Below are positions 17,442-26,723 of a stretch of DNA of 64,000 nucleotides, piece by piece. Where the stretch lies: contig NZ_JACOFX010000006.1 in the NCBI RefSeq assembly GCF_014284125.1, forward strand, positions 1 to 64,000. Reading direction: 5' to 3'. The translations under genes and the position numbers were made by a program. Below the pieces are notes generated by a model. It was not told the DNA's origin, did not search any database, and saw nothing but the letters and a program-made list of their open reading frames with translations. The DNA is from Undibacterium umbellatum (GTDB taxonomy: Bacteria; Pseudomonadota; Gammaproteobacteria; Burkholderiales; Burkholderiaceae_D). Positions within the stretch are counted from its first letter, which is position 1; each line of letters starts with the position of its first letter.

Positions 17442-17478
17442 CAAGACTGTCTCAGGTGTTGAGCCGGAAACAGTCTTG
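17442..17478. terminator. Hairpin between convergent sodC and acyltransferase genes
   Basis: Perfect 9-bp arms CAAGACTGT / ACAGTCTTG with a 19-nt loop, lying between two converging stops. There is no T-tract, so it may be a weak or factor-assisted terminator. Confidence 0.5.
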
Positions 17479-17487
17479 ATGTGAGCT

Positions 17488-18768
17488 TCAAGTTGGTGAT
17501 TCGTTTTTTGCCGCTTTTTCCTTTTTGAAGGGATTGCGGTCTGGCGCATCATCATGCTCTATGCCTAGCAGCAAGCGTTTCATGAGTTTGTTGAGGACGG
17601 GTTGGCGGTGGCGTACGAATACACCAAAGGTTTGTGGTTTGGCACCCAGCGCTGCTTTGGGTTCCAGCGCTGTGCGGCCATAAGAAATACGCTTGCAGCC
17701 AAGGTCTATGGCGTCGGCGATACCAGCATGCAGCAAACGCAGGTAAATCGGTAGTTCTTCTGCGGCAGTGCGGTCAAAGCCGATGTGATATGCAATGGCA
17801 GTTTCACCATCTGCGATGGAAATCAAAAAACCCAGCAAGTGCCCTTCGCGCTTGATGACGCTACAGCGGAATTTGTCGCCTGCGGCAGCCTGAAGTACAG
17901 GAAAGTACTCGGGCAGTAATTCAAATGGGCGAAAACTGGCATTCACTTGCACGGCTTTGTATAAGGCAAAGATGTGGTCGAGTACTGGTGTCAGGTCATC
18001 CAGTCTTTCCAGCGTGCAGCCGGCTTCATCCATGGGCTTGAACACGGCATTGCGAATGCCGCTGCGGTATTTGGATGCCAGGCTGGCCAGGTAGTCATCG
18101 TAGTTTTTCCATGCCGGAGCAAGGTCCAGCACCATGTTCGGTTCTGTTTCTACATAGCGATAGCTAAGGTTTTCCAGATGGGCTGCCTGGTCTATATAAG
18201 GATCATGCAAATCCTTGATCATGACAAAATGGGTCTTGCCTGCAAGTTTTTCTGCCTGACGTACGCGATACAAGACTTCGACAACCCCATGCCATGCCAA
18301 TTTTGGATCGACATCCCTGGCAAAGGCAATGCCATGCTGGCCGAAAGTCAGGAAATTGCCGCAACTGAGTATGCGCTGCCTGGCATGCTGGGCCAGTTGA
18401 TCCAGCGGCAATCCCCACTTCTTGTCTGTATCTGCCGGCTTTTCCGGGCGCGCTTGTGCCAGACTGATGTCGGCAATTTGCATATAGACTGCCGCCACCA
18501 GTTGACGATCTGTACCCGTGCCATCGAAAATCAGGGCATAGCGGGCTGACAGGTTGAGTGGCAGCACTTGTTCAAGCGCCGTCAGATATTCAAGCGACAT
18601 GAAAAAGCCGGATTGCGCCGCCAATTCTTGCCATGCTCCTGCATCCAGCATGCTGATGGAGTCAGCAATGGCATAATACAAGTCAGCAGGGCCACGCAGA
18701 CGCTTGCGCTCTTTCTGGCGTTCCCTGAGAGCGCTGGTAATCGATTGCAGTGCGGCAGGAATTTTCAT
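17488..18768 (-). CDS. GNAT-fold N-acyltransferase (COG3146/FemAB-like)
   Basis: 426 residues, cytoplasmic, with no signal peptide. The central and C-terminal regions carry the FemAB/BioF2-type acyltransferase pattern: L-A-S-K-Y-R-S-G-I-R-N near residue 230, a long linker helix, G-H-L-L-G-F-L-I-S-I-A-D and G-C-K-R-I-S-Y-G-R-T-A-L-E-P-K-A. Proteins of this type are annotated as putative peptidoglycan or acyl-amino-acid N-acyltransferases. It converges on sodC and lies close to, but on the opposite strand from, the biosynthetic operon. A link is possible but not shown. Confidence 0.78.
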   Translation of the reverse strand: MKIPAALQSITSALRERQKERKRLRGPADLYYAIADSISMLDAGAWQELAAQSGFFMSLEYLTALEQVLPLNLSARYALIFDGTGTDRQLVAAVYMQIADISLAQARPEKPADTDKKWGLPLDQLAQHARQRILSCGNFLTFGQHGIAFARDVDPKLAWHGVVEVLYRVRQAEKLAGKTHFVMIKDLHDPYIDQAAHLENLSYRYVETEPNMVLDLAPAWKNYDDYLASLASKYRSGIRNAVFKPMDEAGCTLERLDDLTPVLDHIFALYKAVQVNASFRPFELLPEYFPVLQAAAGDKFRCSVIKREGHLLGFLISIADGETAIAYHIGFDRTAAEELPIYLRLLHAGIADAIDLGCKRISYGRTALEPKAALGAKPQTFGVFVRHRQPVLNKLMKRLLLGIEHDDAPDRNPFKKEKAAKNESPT

Positions 18769-18944
18769 GTGTCAGACTCAAGATGAATGGTGAGTTTGCA
18801 TCATAAGCGTAAAACTATCTGTTGAACAACGCATAGAACAGGGTGTCGTCGCATATAGTGAAACAATTTGCAACATCAGTAAATTTTCATCATTAAAGCC
18901 AATAAAGTGTGCATGGACAGTTAGCCATCAAGTAAAAGGAATTT

Positions 18945-19904
18945 GTGGATATTTTATTTTTAGGCACCTCCGCAGGTGCGCCAACCCGCCAGCGCAATGT
19001 AAGTGCTTTGGCTTTGTTGCCTGATCAGGGCAGCGCATGGTATTTGATTGATTGTGGTGAAGCTACCCAGCATCAGTTATTGAATACTCCATTGTCGGTA
19101 CATGGCTTGCAAGCGATTTTTATCACGCATGTGCATGGTGACCATTGTTATGGTTTGCCAGGATTGCTGGCCAGTGCTGCCATCAATGGTCGCAAAACAC
19201 CTTTGCAAATCATCGCACCGGCAGGCATACAAGCCTGGCTGGAAGCTACTCATGCGATGTCGGAATCTTTTTTGCCGTTCGAATTGCAGTTTATAGCGGT
19301 CGAGGAAATGAAAAGCTGGCAAGACCATACAGTGACAGTGCAGGCGACCATGTTGTCGCATCGCGTACCTTCATTCGCCTATCGCTTTACTGAAAATCAT
19401 ACTGAAGCTGTGTTGGATACTGCCAGATTACAGGCCGAGGGTGTACCTGCGGGCCCCTTGTGGGGGCGTTTGAAAAAAGGAGAAGATATCCTTCATGAAG
19501 GCAAGACACTGTCCAGTGCTGATTATCTGCACTACCCCTATCCACTGCGTGGCATCATCGTCGGCGGTGATAATGATCAGCCTGACTTGTTGCGCGAAGC
19601 CAGTGCAAAAGCGCAAGTGCTGGTACACGAAGCCACCTATACGATAGAGATAGCAGAGAAAGTGGGTGAGCGTGTGCAGCACAGTTCGGCCGCTGCAGTT
19701 GCAAGCTTCGCGGCCTCGGCAGGCGTGTCCAATCTGGTGTTGACACATTTCAGTGCCCGTTATCAGGCAGACAGCGAGAAGTCGCCATGCATCAGTGAGA
19801 TACAGGCTGAAGCGGAAGCGCATTATCAAGGTAATTTATTCCTGGCAGAAGATTTTGCGCGTTATCGTCTGGATAAAACAGGTGTGTTAAGTAAGTTGGC
19901 TTAA
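18945..19904 (+). CDS. rnz: Ribonuclease Z
   Basis: 319 residues; GTG start at 18945 with AAAAGGA five bases upstream. It begins MDILFLGTSAGAPTRQRN, the characteristic RNase Z opening, followed by D-C-G-E and the zinc motif H-V-H-G-D-H. Later come the L-S-H-R-V-P-S-F-A-Y segment, H-E-A-T-Y and L-T-H-F-S-A-R-Y. It processes tRNA 3' ends as a metal-dependent endonuclease. A small membrane-protein gene starts 17 nt downstream and is probably co-transcribed. Confidence 0.95.
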   Translation: MDILFLGTSAGAPTRQRNVSALALLPDQGSAWYLIDCGEATQHQLLNTPLSVHGLQAIFITHVHGDHCYGLPGLLASAAINGRKTPLQIIAPAGIQAWLEATHAMSESFLPFELQFIAVEEMKSWQDHTVTVQATMLSHRVPSFAYRFTENHTEAVLDTARLQAEGVPAGPLWGRLKKGEDILHEGKTLSSADYLHYPYPLRGIIVGGDNDQPDLLREASAKAQVLVHEATYTIEIAEKVGERVQHSSAAAVASFAASAGVSNLVLTHFSARYQADSEKSPCISEIQAEAEAHYQGNLFLAEDFARYRLDKTGVLSKLA

Positions 19905-19921
19905 AGGATACTGGAAACGCT

Positions 19922-20293
19922 ATGATTGAATTTATCTTTGAAGTGTTACTGCAACTGGTTTTTGAAATTGTTGAAGCGGTGTTTTCTTCTGGAGTGAAGC
20001 GTAGCAGGCAGACACGGCTACCACTTTGGTTGAGCGCAATCGTGTATGCCGGGTTGGGTGTCTTCGCCGGTTTTGTGAGTGTGTGGATGTTCCCCCAGGC
20101 TTTTTTACATGGCAGTATTGCCCGCATTGCCAACTTATTGTTGACGCCAGTGCTGATGGGTTTCCTGGCCGGCGCGTTTGCCGCCTGGCGCGGCGGGGAT
20201 CAGCAAGGTATCTTTCTTAACCGCTTTGCCTGTGCTTATTTGTTTGCGTTGTCCTTGGCGATTGTGCGGTTTTTTGTGACTCAACATGCCTGA
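19922..20293 (+). CDS. Small membrane protein of unknown function
   Basis: 123 residues with an N-terminal hydrophobic/acidic helix (MIEFIFEVLLQLVFEIVEAVF) and three further hydrophobic segments with G-V-F-A-G-F and G-F-L-A-G-A-F. This indicates an inner-membrane protein. AAAGGA precedes the ATG. It follows rnz by 17 nt. No family was recognised with certainty; such proteins are common beside metabolic genes in Burkholderiales. Confidence 0.75.
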   Translation: MIEFIFEVLLQLVFEIVEAVFSSGVKRSRQTRLPLWLSAIVYAGLGVFAGFVSVWMFPQAFLHGSIARIANLLLTPVLMGFLAGAFAAWRGGDQQGIFLNRFACAYLFALSLAIVRFFVTQHA

Positions 20294-20528
20294 TTTTTTA
20301 CGCTTGTCCGCACTCCGCTTGTCGTTTTGCGTCCTTAGCCTGGCTTTGATGACTTGTTCCAGAACTGCCTCTGTAACCAGTCTGGACAATGATAAGTTGA
20401 CGGGCCTGGTTTTCAAGGACTGAAAGCCAGCCGAAAAGGATAAGGCGATTGCTCATCCTTTTGTCAAAGTGAAACAGGATAGTAAGGGCAAGCAAGTGTT
20501 TCGTTACGACTCCGCTACTGAGCAGTAG
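20286..20528 (+). pseudogene. Small exported-protein gene interrupted by an in-frame TGA
   Basis: An ATG at 20286 overlaps the previous stop by 8 nt and opens 45 codons of signal/lipoprotein-like sequence (M-P-D-F-L-R-L-S ... L-A-L-M-T-C-S). It is stopped by TGA at 20421-20423. The same frame then continues for 34 codons of strongly coding-like sequence (KPAEKDKAIAHPFVKVKQDS...) to a TAG at 20526. The simplest reading is a single 80-residue protein with a Trp codon (TGG) changed to TGA, or a sequencing error. The function is unknown. Confidence 0.55.
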
Positions 20529-20543
20529 CAACTCAGTAGCGGA
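20511..20543. terminator. Long perfect hairpin between converging genes
   Basis: TCCGCTACTGAG (20511-20522) is matched exactly by CTCAGTAGCGGA (20532-20543) with a 9-nt loop. It overlaps the end of the interrupted small gene and precedes the stop of the minus-strand serine hydrolase. A bidirectional terminator is likely, although a T-tract is missing. Confidence 0.6.
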
Positions 20544-20599
20544 AAACATTTGCTTCCCGAATGGTAGTGCCGTCGCCACAGTAGCGACATCGCTTTTGC

Positions 20600-21775
20600 T
20601 TATTGAGGTAATAGCGGGCGCAGTAAAGAATCTGCAAATTCATCCAGCTTGTTCATGACGCTGGGGTCATAGCAGTTGCAAGCGATAGCCAAAGCAATGT
20701 TCTTGCTGGGGATAACTCTGTTGCTGGCGTAATAGGTCAGTTCCGTACCATTATGCAAGCTGACATTGCCCAGGCCCTGGGCATTGACTACATTCCAGCC
20801 CAGACCATATTCATCAATCGGGGTATGCATAAGCTGGAAATTCGCCTTGCTCAAATAATTGCTTTGTCCTTGCAAACCACGCAAGTGTTCACGCAAAAAT
20901 ACGGCATAGTCGGCCAAGTTCAAATTCAGGCCGCCAGCAGCGTTGATGAAAAATGCGTAGCGTGGGTCAATGACTGGTGGCGTGACTGTCCATTTACCTG
21001 CAACCAAGGTATGTCCGGCATTATTGTTGATGCCAGCATCTTCAGGGAATCCAAAATGAGCCTTGATGTTAAGGGGGGCGAATACTTCCCTTTGCATCAG
21101 GTTTTCATAGCTGTCACCACCAGCAATTTCTGCCATCAACCCGGCCAGGGCATAGCCTATGTTGGAATATAGCAGCTTGCTATTGGGGGCATATTCTGGC
21201 GCATCCTGTAACAGTAGCACGGCTAATGCGCGACGGTCTGCCAGCAAATCGCCAGACAGCAAAGGCAAGGCTTTTTCTATGGTCGCTTCATTCACTTCGC
21301 GCGGCAGGCCCGAGCGATGACGTAGCAGTTGTTCTACTGTGACATTCAAATACTCGCGGCGAATTTGAGTGCGCCAGGCTGGAAACACTTCGACGATGGT
21401 CGTGTCCCAGCGCATTTTCTTTTGCTCTACCAAACGGCCTATCATGGTCGCCGTAGCTGCCTTTGTCAGTGAGCCAAGCTGGAACAGATCAGTGCTGAGA
21501 GTAGTCTTGTTGCTATTGATTTCCCTGGTGCCGGTGACCACACTTTCTACTTTATCCTGATTGACTATACTGACAGAAATCGCAGGCAAGTTATTGCTGC
21601 TGCGGAAGCGTTCGACTTCAGCACGCAAGGCTTCGCCAGTTAATAGTGCTATCGGCTTTTGCACTTCTGTGGTCGCGGCGGTAGTAGGCGCCGAAGGGGT
21701 TGAGCTGCCTCCGCAGGCAGTCAGTATGCCGCAAATGCAGACTGCAAGCAGTGTCAAATTCAAGCGTGTATTCAT
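20600..21775 (-). CDS. Lipoprotein serine hydrolase (class C beta-lactamase/S12 type)
   Basis: 391 residues with a lipoprotein signal peptide ending L-T-A-C-G-G-S-S, so it is membrane-anchored in the periplasm. The active-site triad of the penicillin-binding fold is visible: S-L-T-K (S-x-x-K), Y-S-N (Y-x-N) and H-N-G (H-x-G). The family covers beta-lactamases, DD-peptidases and esterases; the substrate cannot be told. The ATG at 21775 overlaps, as ATGA, the stop of a broken upstream frame, so the two were once translationally coupled. Confidence 0.9.
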   Translation of the reverse strand: MNTRLNLTLLAVCICGILTACGGSSTPSAPTTAATTEVQKPIALLTGEALRAEVERFRSSNNLPAISVSIVNQDKVESVVTGTREINSNKTTLSTDLFQLGSLTKAATATMIGRLVEQKKMRWDTTIVEVFPAWRTQIRREYLNVTVEQLLRHRSGLPREVNEATIEKALPLLSGDLLADRRALAVLLLQDAPEYAPNSKLLYSNIGYALAGLMAEIAGGDSYENLMQREVFAPLNIKAHFGFPEDAGINNNAGHTLVAGKWTVTPPVIDPRYAFFINAAGGLNLNLADYAVFLREHLRGLQGQSNYLSKANFQLMHTPIDEYGLGWNVVNAQGLGNVSLHNGTELTYYASNRVIPSKNIALAIACNCYDPSVMNKLDEFADSLLRPLLPQ

Positions 21776-22288
21776 AGTCCAGCCTTATAAAGTAGGCCGT
21801 CAACGTCATCCGTATAAATGAAGGTCAGCGGCACTTTGGTGAAATACCAGGGAGCCAAACTTGGGGAGTGTTTGGGATAGTACAGCGGGCGCAGTATTAC
21901 CATTTCTTTGTCAATAGACTATGGTTTGGTGCAAGGTATAGTTTTTTGAAACGCTGAGTACCGTTTGGCAGAACTTGCAATGACAGTCTGGCGGGATGTG
22001 ATGTCGATGCCTCAATCTTTACTGCTGAAATAAAGCTGCTGCCAAAATTGCCTTTGCAAAGCCTGATCTTGTCTGGCATATTTTTTACTGCTGTGTAAGT
22101 CCAGTATATAGATTTGCCCAGCCGAATTTATATGGGAGCGCAGGAAAAAAATAGCGCCAGCGGTACATAGGGCCAACACTGACAATAGGGCAGGCATAGA
22201 CTGGCAGATCAGCACTGCGCAGTTTGCTGTCTTGTGCAGTTTTATTTTCACATAGTTCATCTGCCAATTCTGAGGCTGCGTTTGCCAT
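21772..22288 (-). pseudogene. Decayed gene upstream of the serine hydrolase
   Basis: Three short minus-strand frames lie end to end and look like pieces of one protein. The last piece (MVILRPLYYPKHSPSLAPW... to TGA at 21772-21774) ends in an ATGA overlap with the next gene. In that same frame the upstream sequence stays coding-like but carries a TGA near 22012 and a TAG near 21920. A 67-codon frame from 22288 continues into it only if one base is lost in the A7 run at 22145-22151. The protein would have a hydrophobic segment near its start (A-L-L-S-V-L-A-L-C-T-A-G-A-I-F-F-L). The family is unknown, and sequencing error at the homopolymer cannot be excluded. Confidence 0.45.
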
Positions 22289-22385
22289 GACTCATGGTGG
22301 TGAGTAATAAATTGTATTCCTTGTGGTGATTGTAAAATATGCCACTATAATTGCTCTTACTTTATGCAAACGCTCGGGTAATAAT

Positions 22386-25300
22386 ATGCTGAAAAAATGG
22401 ATGACTTTCCTGCTCCTCGCATGCAGCAGTATTGCCAGCACTGCTGCAGAGTTTCCTGTGAGTGCAGTGCCTGATCCCTTGAAAACATGGGTGCCATGGG
22501 CACTGGATGGGGTAGAGAATGCAGGCTGCCCGCAGCTAGGCCAGGCAAATGACAAGCAATGCGTATGGCCAGGCGTGCTGGAAATCAAGGCCCATGCCCA
22601 AGGGGCGAGTTTTACTCAGGAATTAGAAGTCTTGCGTGACACCTGGGTTTACCTTCCTGGAAATGCGCTGCATTGGCCGCAGGATGTCAGTGTGGATGGG
22701 AAACCGCAGCCAGTCATCGCGCGTGAAGAGCTACCCATCATTAAACTGACACGCGGTACGCATAAATTGGCTGGACGCTTTTTCTGGTCTGCCGTACCAG
22801 AATTCTTGCCTTTGCCTGACAGTGCGGCCTTGCTTAAACTGGAATTGAATGGCAAGCCAGTGAGCTTCCCGGTGCGTGATGAAAACAATCAACTGTGGTT
22901 GCAGCGCAAGGCAGAAGCTGACGCTGGTGAGCAAATTCAGTTAAGGACTTTTCGCAAAATCACCGATGGCGTACCCATCATCGTAGAAACATATCTCCGC
23001 CTTGAAGTATCTGGCAAGGGGCGTGAAGTCAGTCTGAGCCGCGCGCTCTTGCCAGACCTGATCCCCTCGGAACTGCAATCGGCCCTGCCAGCTGTATTGC
23101 AGCCTGACGGCAGCATGAAGGTACAGGTAAGGGCCGGCAAATGGGATATACGCCTGCTGGCACGCCATCCGGGCGCTGTTAAAAATCTTGCTCTGCCTGA
23201 GGGGAATGGATTGATGGCGGAAGAAGAAGTCTGGTCCTATGAAGCAACACCCATGATACGTACTGCTGCGATAGAAGGACCATCCACAGTAGATCCCCAG
23301 CAAACGACATTGCCACAAGAATGGCGCAACCTGCCTGCTTATCTCATGCATGCCGGCAGTACATTTGGAATCAAAGAGATACGTCGAGGTGACAGCGATC
23401 CGGCACCCGACAAACTGTCCATACAACGCCGTCTATGGTTAAGTTTTGACGGTTCCACCCTGACCATGAGTGATCAGATCAAGGGCGACATTAGCCGTTC
23501 CAGTCGTCTCATCATGGGTGATATAGCCCAACTGGGGCGAGTCAGCCTGTCCGGACAAGATCAGTTGATTACCCGTGGTAATGATAAACTGGCGGGCATA
23601 GAAATCAAGCGTGGCAACATCACAGTAAGTGCAGACAGCGTGGTTGGCAATGCCACACGCAAGTTATCTGCGGTGACCTGGCAGCAAGATTTTGATAAGT
23701 TAGGCATAGAATTGATATTGCCTGCTGGCTGGCGTCTATTGCATGCGGGAGGGGTCGACAAGGCAGAAGGGGCCTGGTTGTCACGCTGGAACTTGCTTGA
23801 TTTTTTCGTTGTGCTGGTGATTGCGCTGGCTGCCGGAAAACTGTGGGGCAAGCAATGGGGCGTGCTTGCCTTGTTTGCTCTAGTGTTGTCCTATCAGGAG
23901 ATGGATGCGCCACGCTACTCATGGATAGTCTTGTTGGCGCTAACGGCTATTGTTCGGGTCTTGCCATCTGGACGCTTTCAAATCTGGATCAAACGACTGC
24001 AGCAAGCCAGCCTGCTGGTGCTGGTATTGTTGAGCCTGGCATTTGCAACCCAGCAAGTGCGATCGGCTTTGTATCCCGTGCTGGAAACGGATGGTAACGC
24101 TGACTATGGATTTCAGCGTGCTCAAGTTGATGAAGCACCTGCGCCCGCTGCATCAGTTGCCGTGCCTGCCGAGGTTAATGCGCAAGTGCAGGGCGGTGCG
24201 GAAGCACCGCCGCCCCCTCCTGTGATGAATGAAGAAAGTATGCCCATTCAAAGAGACGCAAACAAACTTGCCAAAGCCAATGCAATGAATTCATATAGCA
24301 TGGTCAGAGCCAAGTCGGCAACTGGATCGCGATCCACCAACTACCAGGCTATGGACCCAGATGCCAAAGTGCAGACCGGGCCAGGTTTGCCGACCTGGAA
24401 CAGGCGTTCGCACCGTCTGATCTTTGATGGCCCGGTCAAACAGGATCAGCAACTGGATCTGTGGCTGTTGCCGCCTTGGGCGAATAAAATACTGGTGTTG
24501 CTGCGCCTGATTTTGTTGGGGGTCTTGCTGGTTTGTGTAAGTGATCTCTGGAAAGGTCGAGGGCGCGGACCAGGCAGTGCCAATGCAACTGCTACCAGCG
24601 GGTGGCGCTGGCGTGGTTTGGGCAAAACAGTGTCCATCGTGCTTATCAGCAGCCTGGCTGCCCTGGCGAGCCTGCACAGTGAACCTGTGCAGGCACAAAT
24701 GCCCAGTAAAGAACAACTGGAAGAACTCAAAGAGAAACTCATGCGGCCTGCCGAGTGTCTGCCAGACTGCGCAGAAATCTCGCGCATGCTGGTACAAATC
24801 AATGGCAACAATGTCAGGTTGGGTCTGGATATCGATGCTGTCATCGAGACGAGCATTCCTTTGCCAGGTGGCATCAAGCACTGGCTGCCAAGTGATGTGC
24901 GTCTGGATGGCAAACCTGCCTATGTGCGTCGTACCGGTGACGGAACAATCTGGTTGTTGGCACCAGCAGGGCGTCACAGACTGGAACTGACCGGCGAGTT
25001 AATGCTAAGTGATACCTTGCAGTTGCCGTTGCCGCAAAAACCAAGGCGTGTTGACATCCTGGCTGATGCCTGGGATGTTGCAGGTTTGTCTGACGACGCA
25101 GGTGTTGCAGATACCTTGCAATTCAATCGTCGCGTCAAAGCCAGCAATAAGACAGAAACCTCAGCCTTACCCAGTTTTTTGCATGTCACCCGACGCTTGA
25201 TATTGGACAAGGAATGGCAGGTGGAAACCACCGTGTCGCGCCACACTCCTCTGGGTCAGCCTGCTCTTGCACAAATCCCCTTATTGCCTGGTGAGGCAGT

Positions 25301-26585
25301 GACCACCGCCGGTTTGACAATCAAGGATGGCATGGTGGCCGTTAACCTGGGGCCTCAGACAGATAGCATCGAGTGGCGTTCAAATCTACCTCAGTCTGCG
25401 CAGATCAAACTCAGTATTGGCAAGCAAAGCAATTGGGCTGAGACATGGATAGTCGCAGCCTCAGGTATCTGGCATTTGAGTGCGACAGGTCTGCCGCCAC
25501 TGGCCAGCGATGCCAATAGCGGTGAAAACGATGGCGAACTGGTGTTCCGACCCTGGCCGGGCGAAACGCTTGCCCTGAATGTCGAGCGCCCGCAAGCCAT
25601 CGCTGGTCAAACCCTGACCATCGATCAAAGCAGGCTGCTGGTCAGCCCTGGCAGCAGGGCAACCGACTATCAATTAAGCTTGCATTTGCGTAGCAGCCGT
25701 GGTGGTGACTATACCCTGACTCTGCCAGAAGGTGCAGTCCTGCAGCGTGTCAGCATCAATCACCAGGTCAGGCCATTACGTGCAAATGGCAGGCAACTGG
25801 TGTTGCCGGTTATGCCGGGTGCCCAAGACATAGAAGTGCAATGGCGTCTGGACCAGGGCATGGGAAGCAGTTATACAAGCGCTTCCGTCAATTTGCAGCA
25901 GGCGAGTGTCAACAATACGCTGCAATTGAAGTTGCCACATGATCGCTGGTTATTGCTGGCTAGTGGCCCCGGCATGGGGCCTGCCATCCTGTTCTGGGGC
26001 AAACTCATTGTCTTGCTGATGGTCGCTGTCGCTCTGGGGCGTTTTGCCGGTTTGCCTGTGACTACCCGCCAATGGCTGCTGTTGACACTGGGTTTGACAC
26101 AAGTTGCCTGGTGGAGTGCTGCCCTGGTCGTGGCCTGGTTCTTTGCCTTTGCCCAGCGTGCAAAAATGGCCGAAAGTACGACCGCAAGATGGTTATTCAA
26201 TCTGCGTCAATTGAGCCTGGTCGTCCTGACCATGATAATGCTTGGGGTTTTGCTGGCCGCAGTAGAAAGTGGTTTGCTGGGGCAGCCTGACATGCAAGTC
26301 AGCGGTAATGCATCCAGTGCGCATAATCTGATCTGGTATCTGGACAGAGCAACAGCGGATTTGCAAGCTGCCTGGGTATTGTCCTTGCCCATCCTGGTCT
26401 ATCGCGGCCTCATGCTGATCTGGGCGCTATGGCTGGCCTGGTCATTACTGAGCTGGTTGAAGTGGGGCTGGGCTGCATTTGCCAGTGGCCGTTTATGGAA
26501 ACAAAAACCACGTGTACTTGAAGCTGGAGGTTCAATGCCTGAAGTGGCAGCTAATGTCAAGGCGCAAGCCGCCGATAACTCGTAG
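22386..26585 (+). CDS. Very large membrane protein with two related extracytoplasmic domains
   Basis: 1399 residues from the ATG at 22386 (MLKKWMTFLLLACSSIAS), a good signal peptide; an upstream ATG at 22323 would hide it. Layout: about 450 residues of beta-rich periplasmic domain; two or three membrane segments (about 470-550); a Pro-rich linker with A-P-P-P-P-P-V; a membrane segment near 700; a second signal-like hydrophobic stretch ending P-V-Q-A-Q; a second beta-rich domain (about 760-1180); and a C-terminal cluster of five or six membrane segments. The two beta-rich domains resemble each other (H-W-P-Q-D-V-S-V-D-G-K-P versus H-W-L-P-S-D-V-R-L-D-G-K-P). I do not recognise a named family. 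It ends just before a strong terminator and is probably monocistronic. Confidence 0.85.
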   Translation: MLKKWMTFLLLACSSIASTAAEFPVSAVPDPLKTWVPWALDGVENAGCPQLGQANDKQCVWPGVLEIKAHAQGASFTQELEVLRDTWVYLPGNALHWPQDVSVDGKPQPVIAREELPIIKLTRGTHKLAGRFFWSAVPEFLPLPDSAALLKLELNGKPVSFPVRDENNQLWLQRKAEADAGEQIQLRTFRKITDGVPIIVETYLRLEVSGKGREVSLSRALLPDLIPSELQSALPAVLQPDGSMKVQVRAGKWDIRLLARHPGAVKNLALPEGNGLMAEEEVWSYEATPMIRTAAIEGPSTVDPQQTTLPQEWRNLPAYLMHAGSTFGIKEIRRGDSDPAPDKLSIQRRLWLSFDGSTLTMSDQIKGDISRSSRLIMGDIAQLGRVSLSGQDQLITRGNDKLAGIEIKRGNITVSADSVVGNATRKLSAVTWQQDFDKLGIELILPAGWRLLHAGGVDKAEGAWLSRWNLLDFFVVLVIALAAGKLWGKQWGVLALFALVLSYQEMDAPRYSWIVLLALTAIVRVLPSGRFQIWIKRLQQASLLVLVLLSLAFATQQVRSALYPVLETDGNADYGFQRAQVDEAPAPAASVAVPAEVNAQVQGGAEAPPPPPVMNEESMPIQRDANKLAKANAMNSYSMVRAKSATGSRSTNYQAMDPDAKVQTGPGLPTWNRRSHRLIFDGPVKQDQQLDLWLLPPWANKILVLLRLILLGVLLVCVSDLWKGRGRGPGSANATATSGWRWRGLGKTVSIVLISSLAALASLHSEPVQAQMPSKEQLEELKEKLMRPAECLPDCAEISRMLVQINGNNVRLGLDIDAVIETSIPLPGGIKHWLPSDVRLDGKPAYVRRTGDGTIWLLAPAGRHRLELTGELMLSDTLQLPLPQKPRRVDILADAWDVAGLSDDAGVADTLQFNRRVKASNKTETSALPSFLHVTRRLILDKEWQVETTVSRHTPLGQPALAQIPLLPGEAVTTAGLTIKDGMVAVNLGPQTDSIEWRSNLPQSAQIKLSIGKQSNWAETWIVAASGIWHLSATGLPPLASDANSGENDGELVFRPWPGETLALNVERPQAIAGQTLTIDQSRLLVSPGSRATDYQLSLHLRSSRGGDYTLTLPEGAVLQRVSINHQVRPLRANGRQLVLPVMPGAQDIEVQWRLDQGMGSSYTSASVNLQQASVNNTLQLKLPHDRWLLLASGPGMGPAILFWGKLIVLLMVAVALGRFAGLPVTTRQWLLLTLGLTQVAWWSAALVVAWFFAFAQRAKMAESTTARWLFNLRQLSLVVLTMIMLGVLLAAVESGLLGQPDMQVSGNASSAHNLIWYLDRATADLQAAWVLSLPILVYRGLMLIWALWLAWSLLSWLKWGWAAFASGRLWKQKPRVLEAGGSMPEVAANVKAQAADNS

Positions 26586-26590
26586 TGATG

Positions 26591-26629
26591 AAAAAAGTCA
26601 GGGGTTGCGATCAATCCCTGACTTTTTTT
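26591..26629. terminator. Bidirectional rho-independent terminator
   Basis: AAAAAAGTCAGGG is followed, after a 13-14-nt loop, by CCCTGACTTTTTTT. The stem is GTCAGGG/CCCTGAC with A6 on one side and T7 on the other. It ends the large membrane-protein gene on the plus strand and can also serve the minus-strand TPR gene. Confidence 0.9.
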
Positions 26630-26723
26630 ATGAGTCCAGAGTAGCAAAGTATTTGCTTGAATGATCATCACTCTCTGATCTTGTGCGAAATGCTGCGGCG
26701 GGATCAAGCATACAAATATTCCG

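Noticed and set aside
17974..18549. 191-codon plus-strand frame inside the minus-strand acyltransferase gene
   Set aside because: It is antisense to a protein with clear family motifs, has Cys/His/Gln-rich composition typical of shadow frames and no ribosome binding site.
20421..20423. Selenocysteine codon in the small exported protein
   Set aside because: No selenocysteine insertion hairpin follows the TGA and the flanking residues are not a redox motif. A nonsense change from TGG is simpler.
24291..24977. 228-codon minus-strand frame within the large membrane-protein gene
   Set aside because: The plus-strand frame is long and consistent, while this one is Gln/His/Cys-rich and has no signal of its own.
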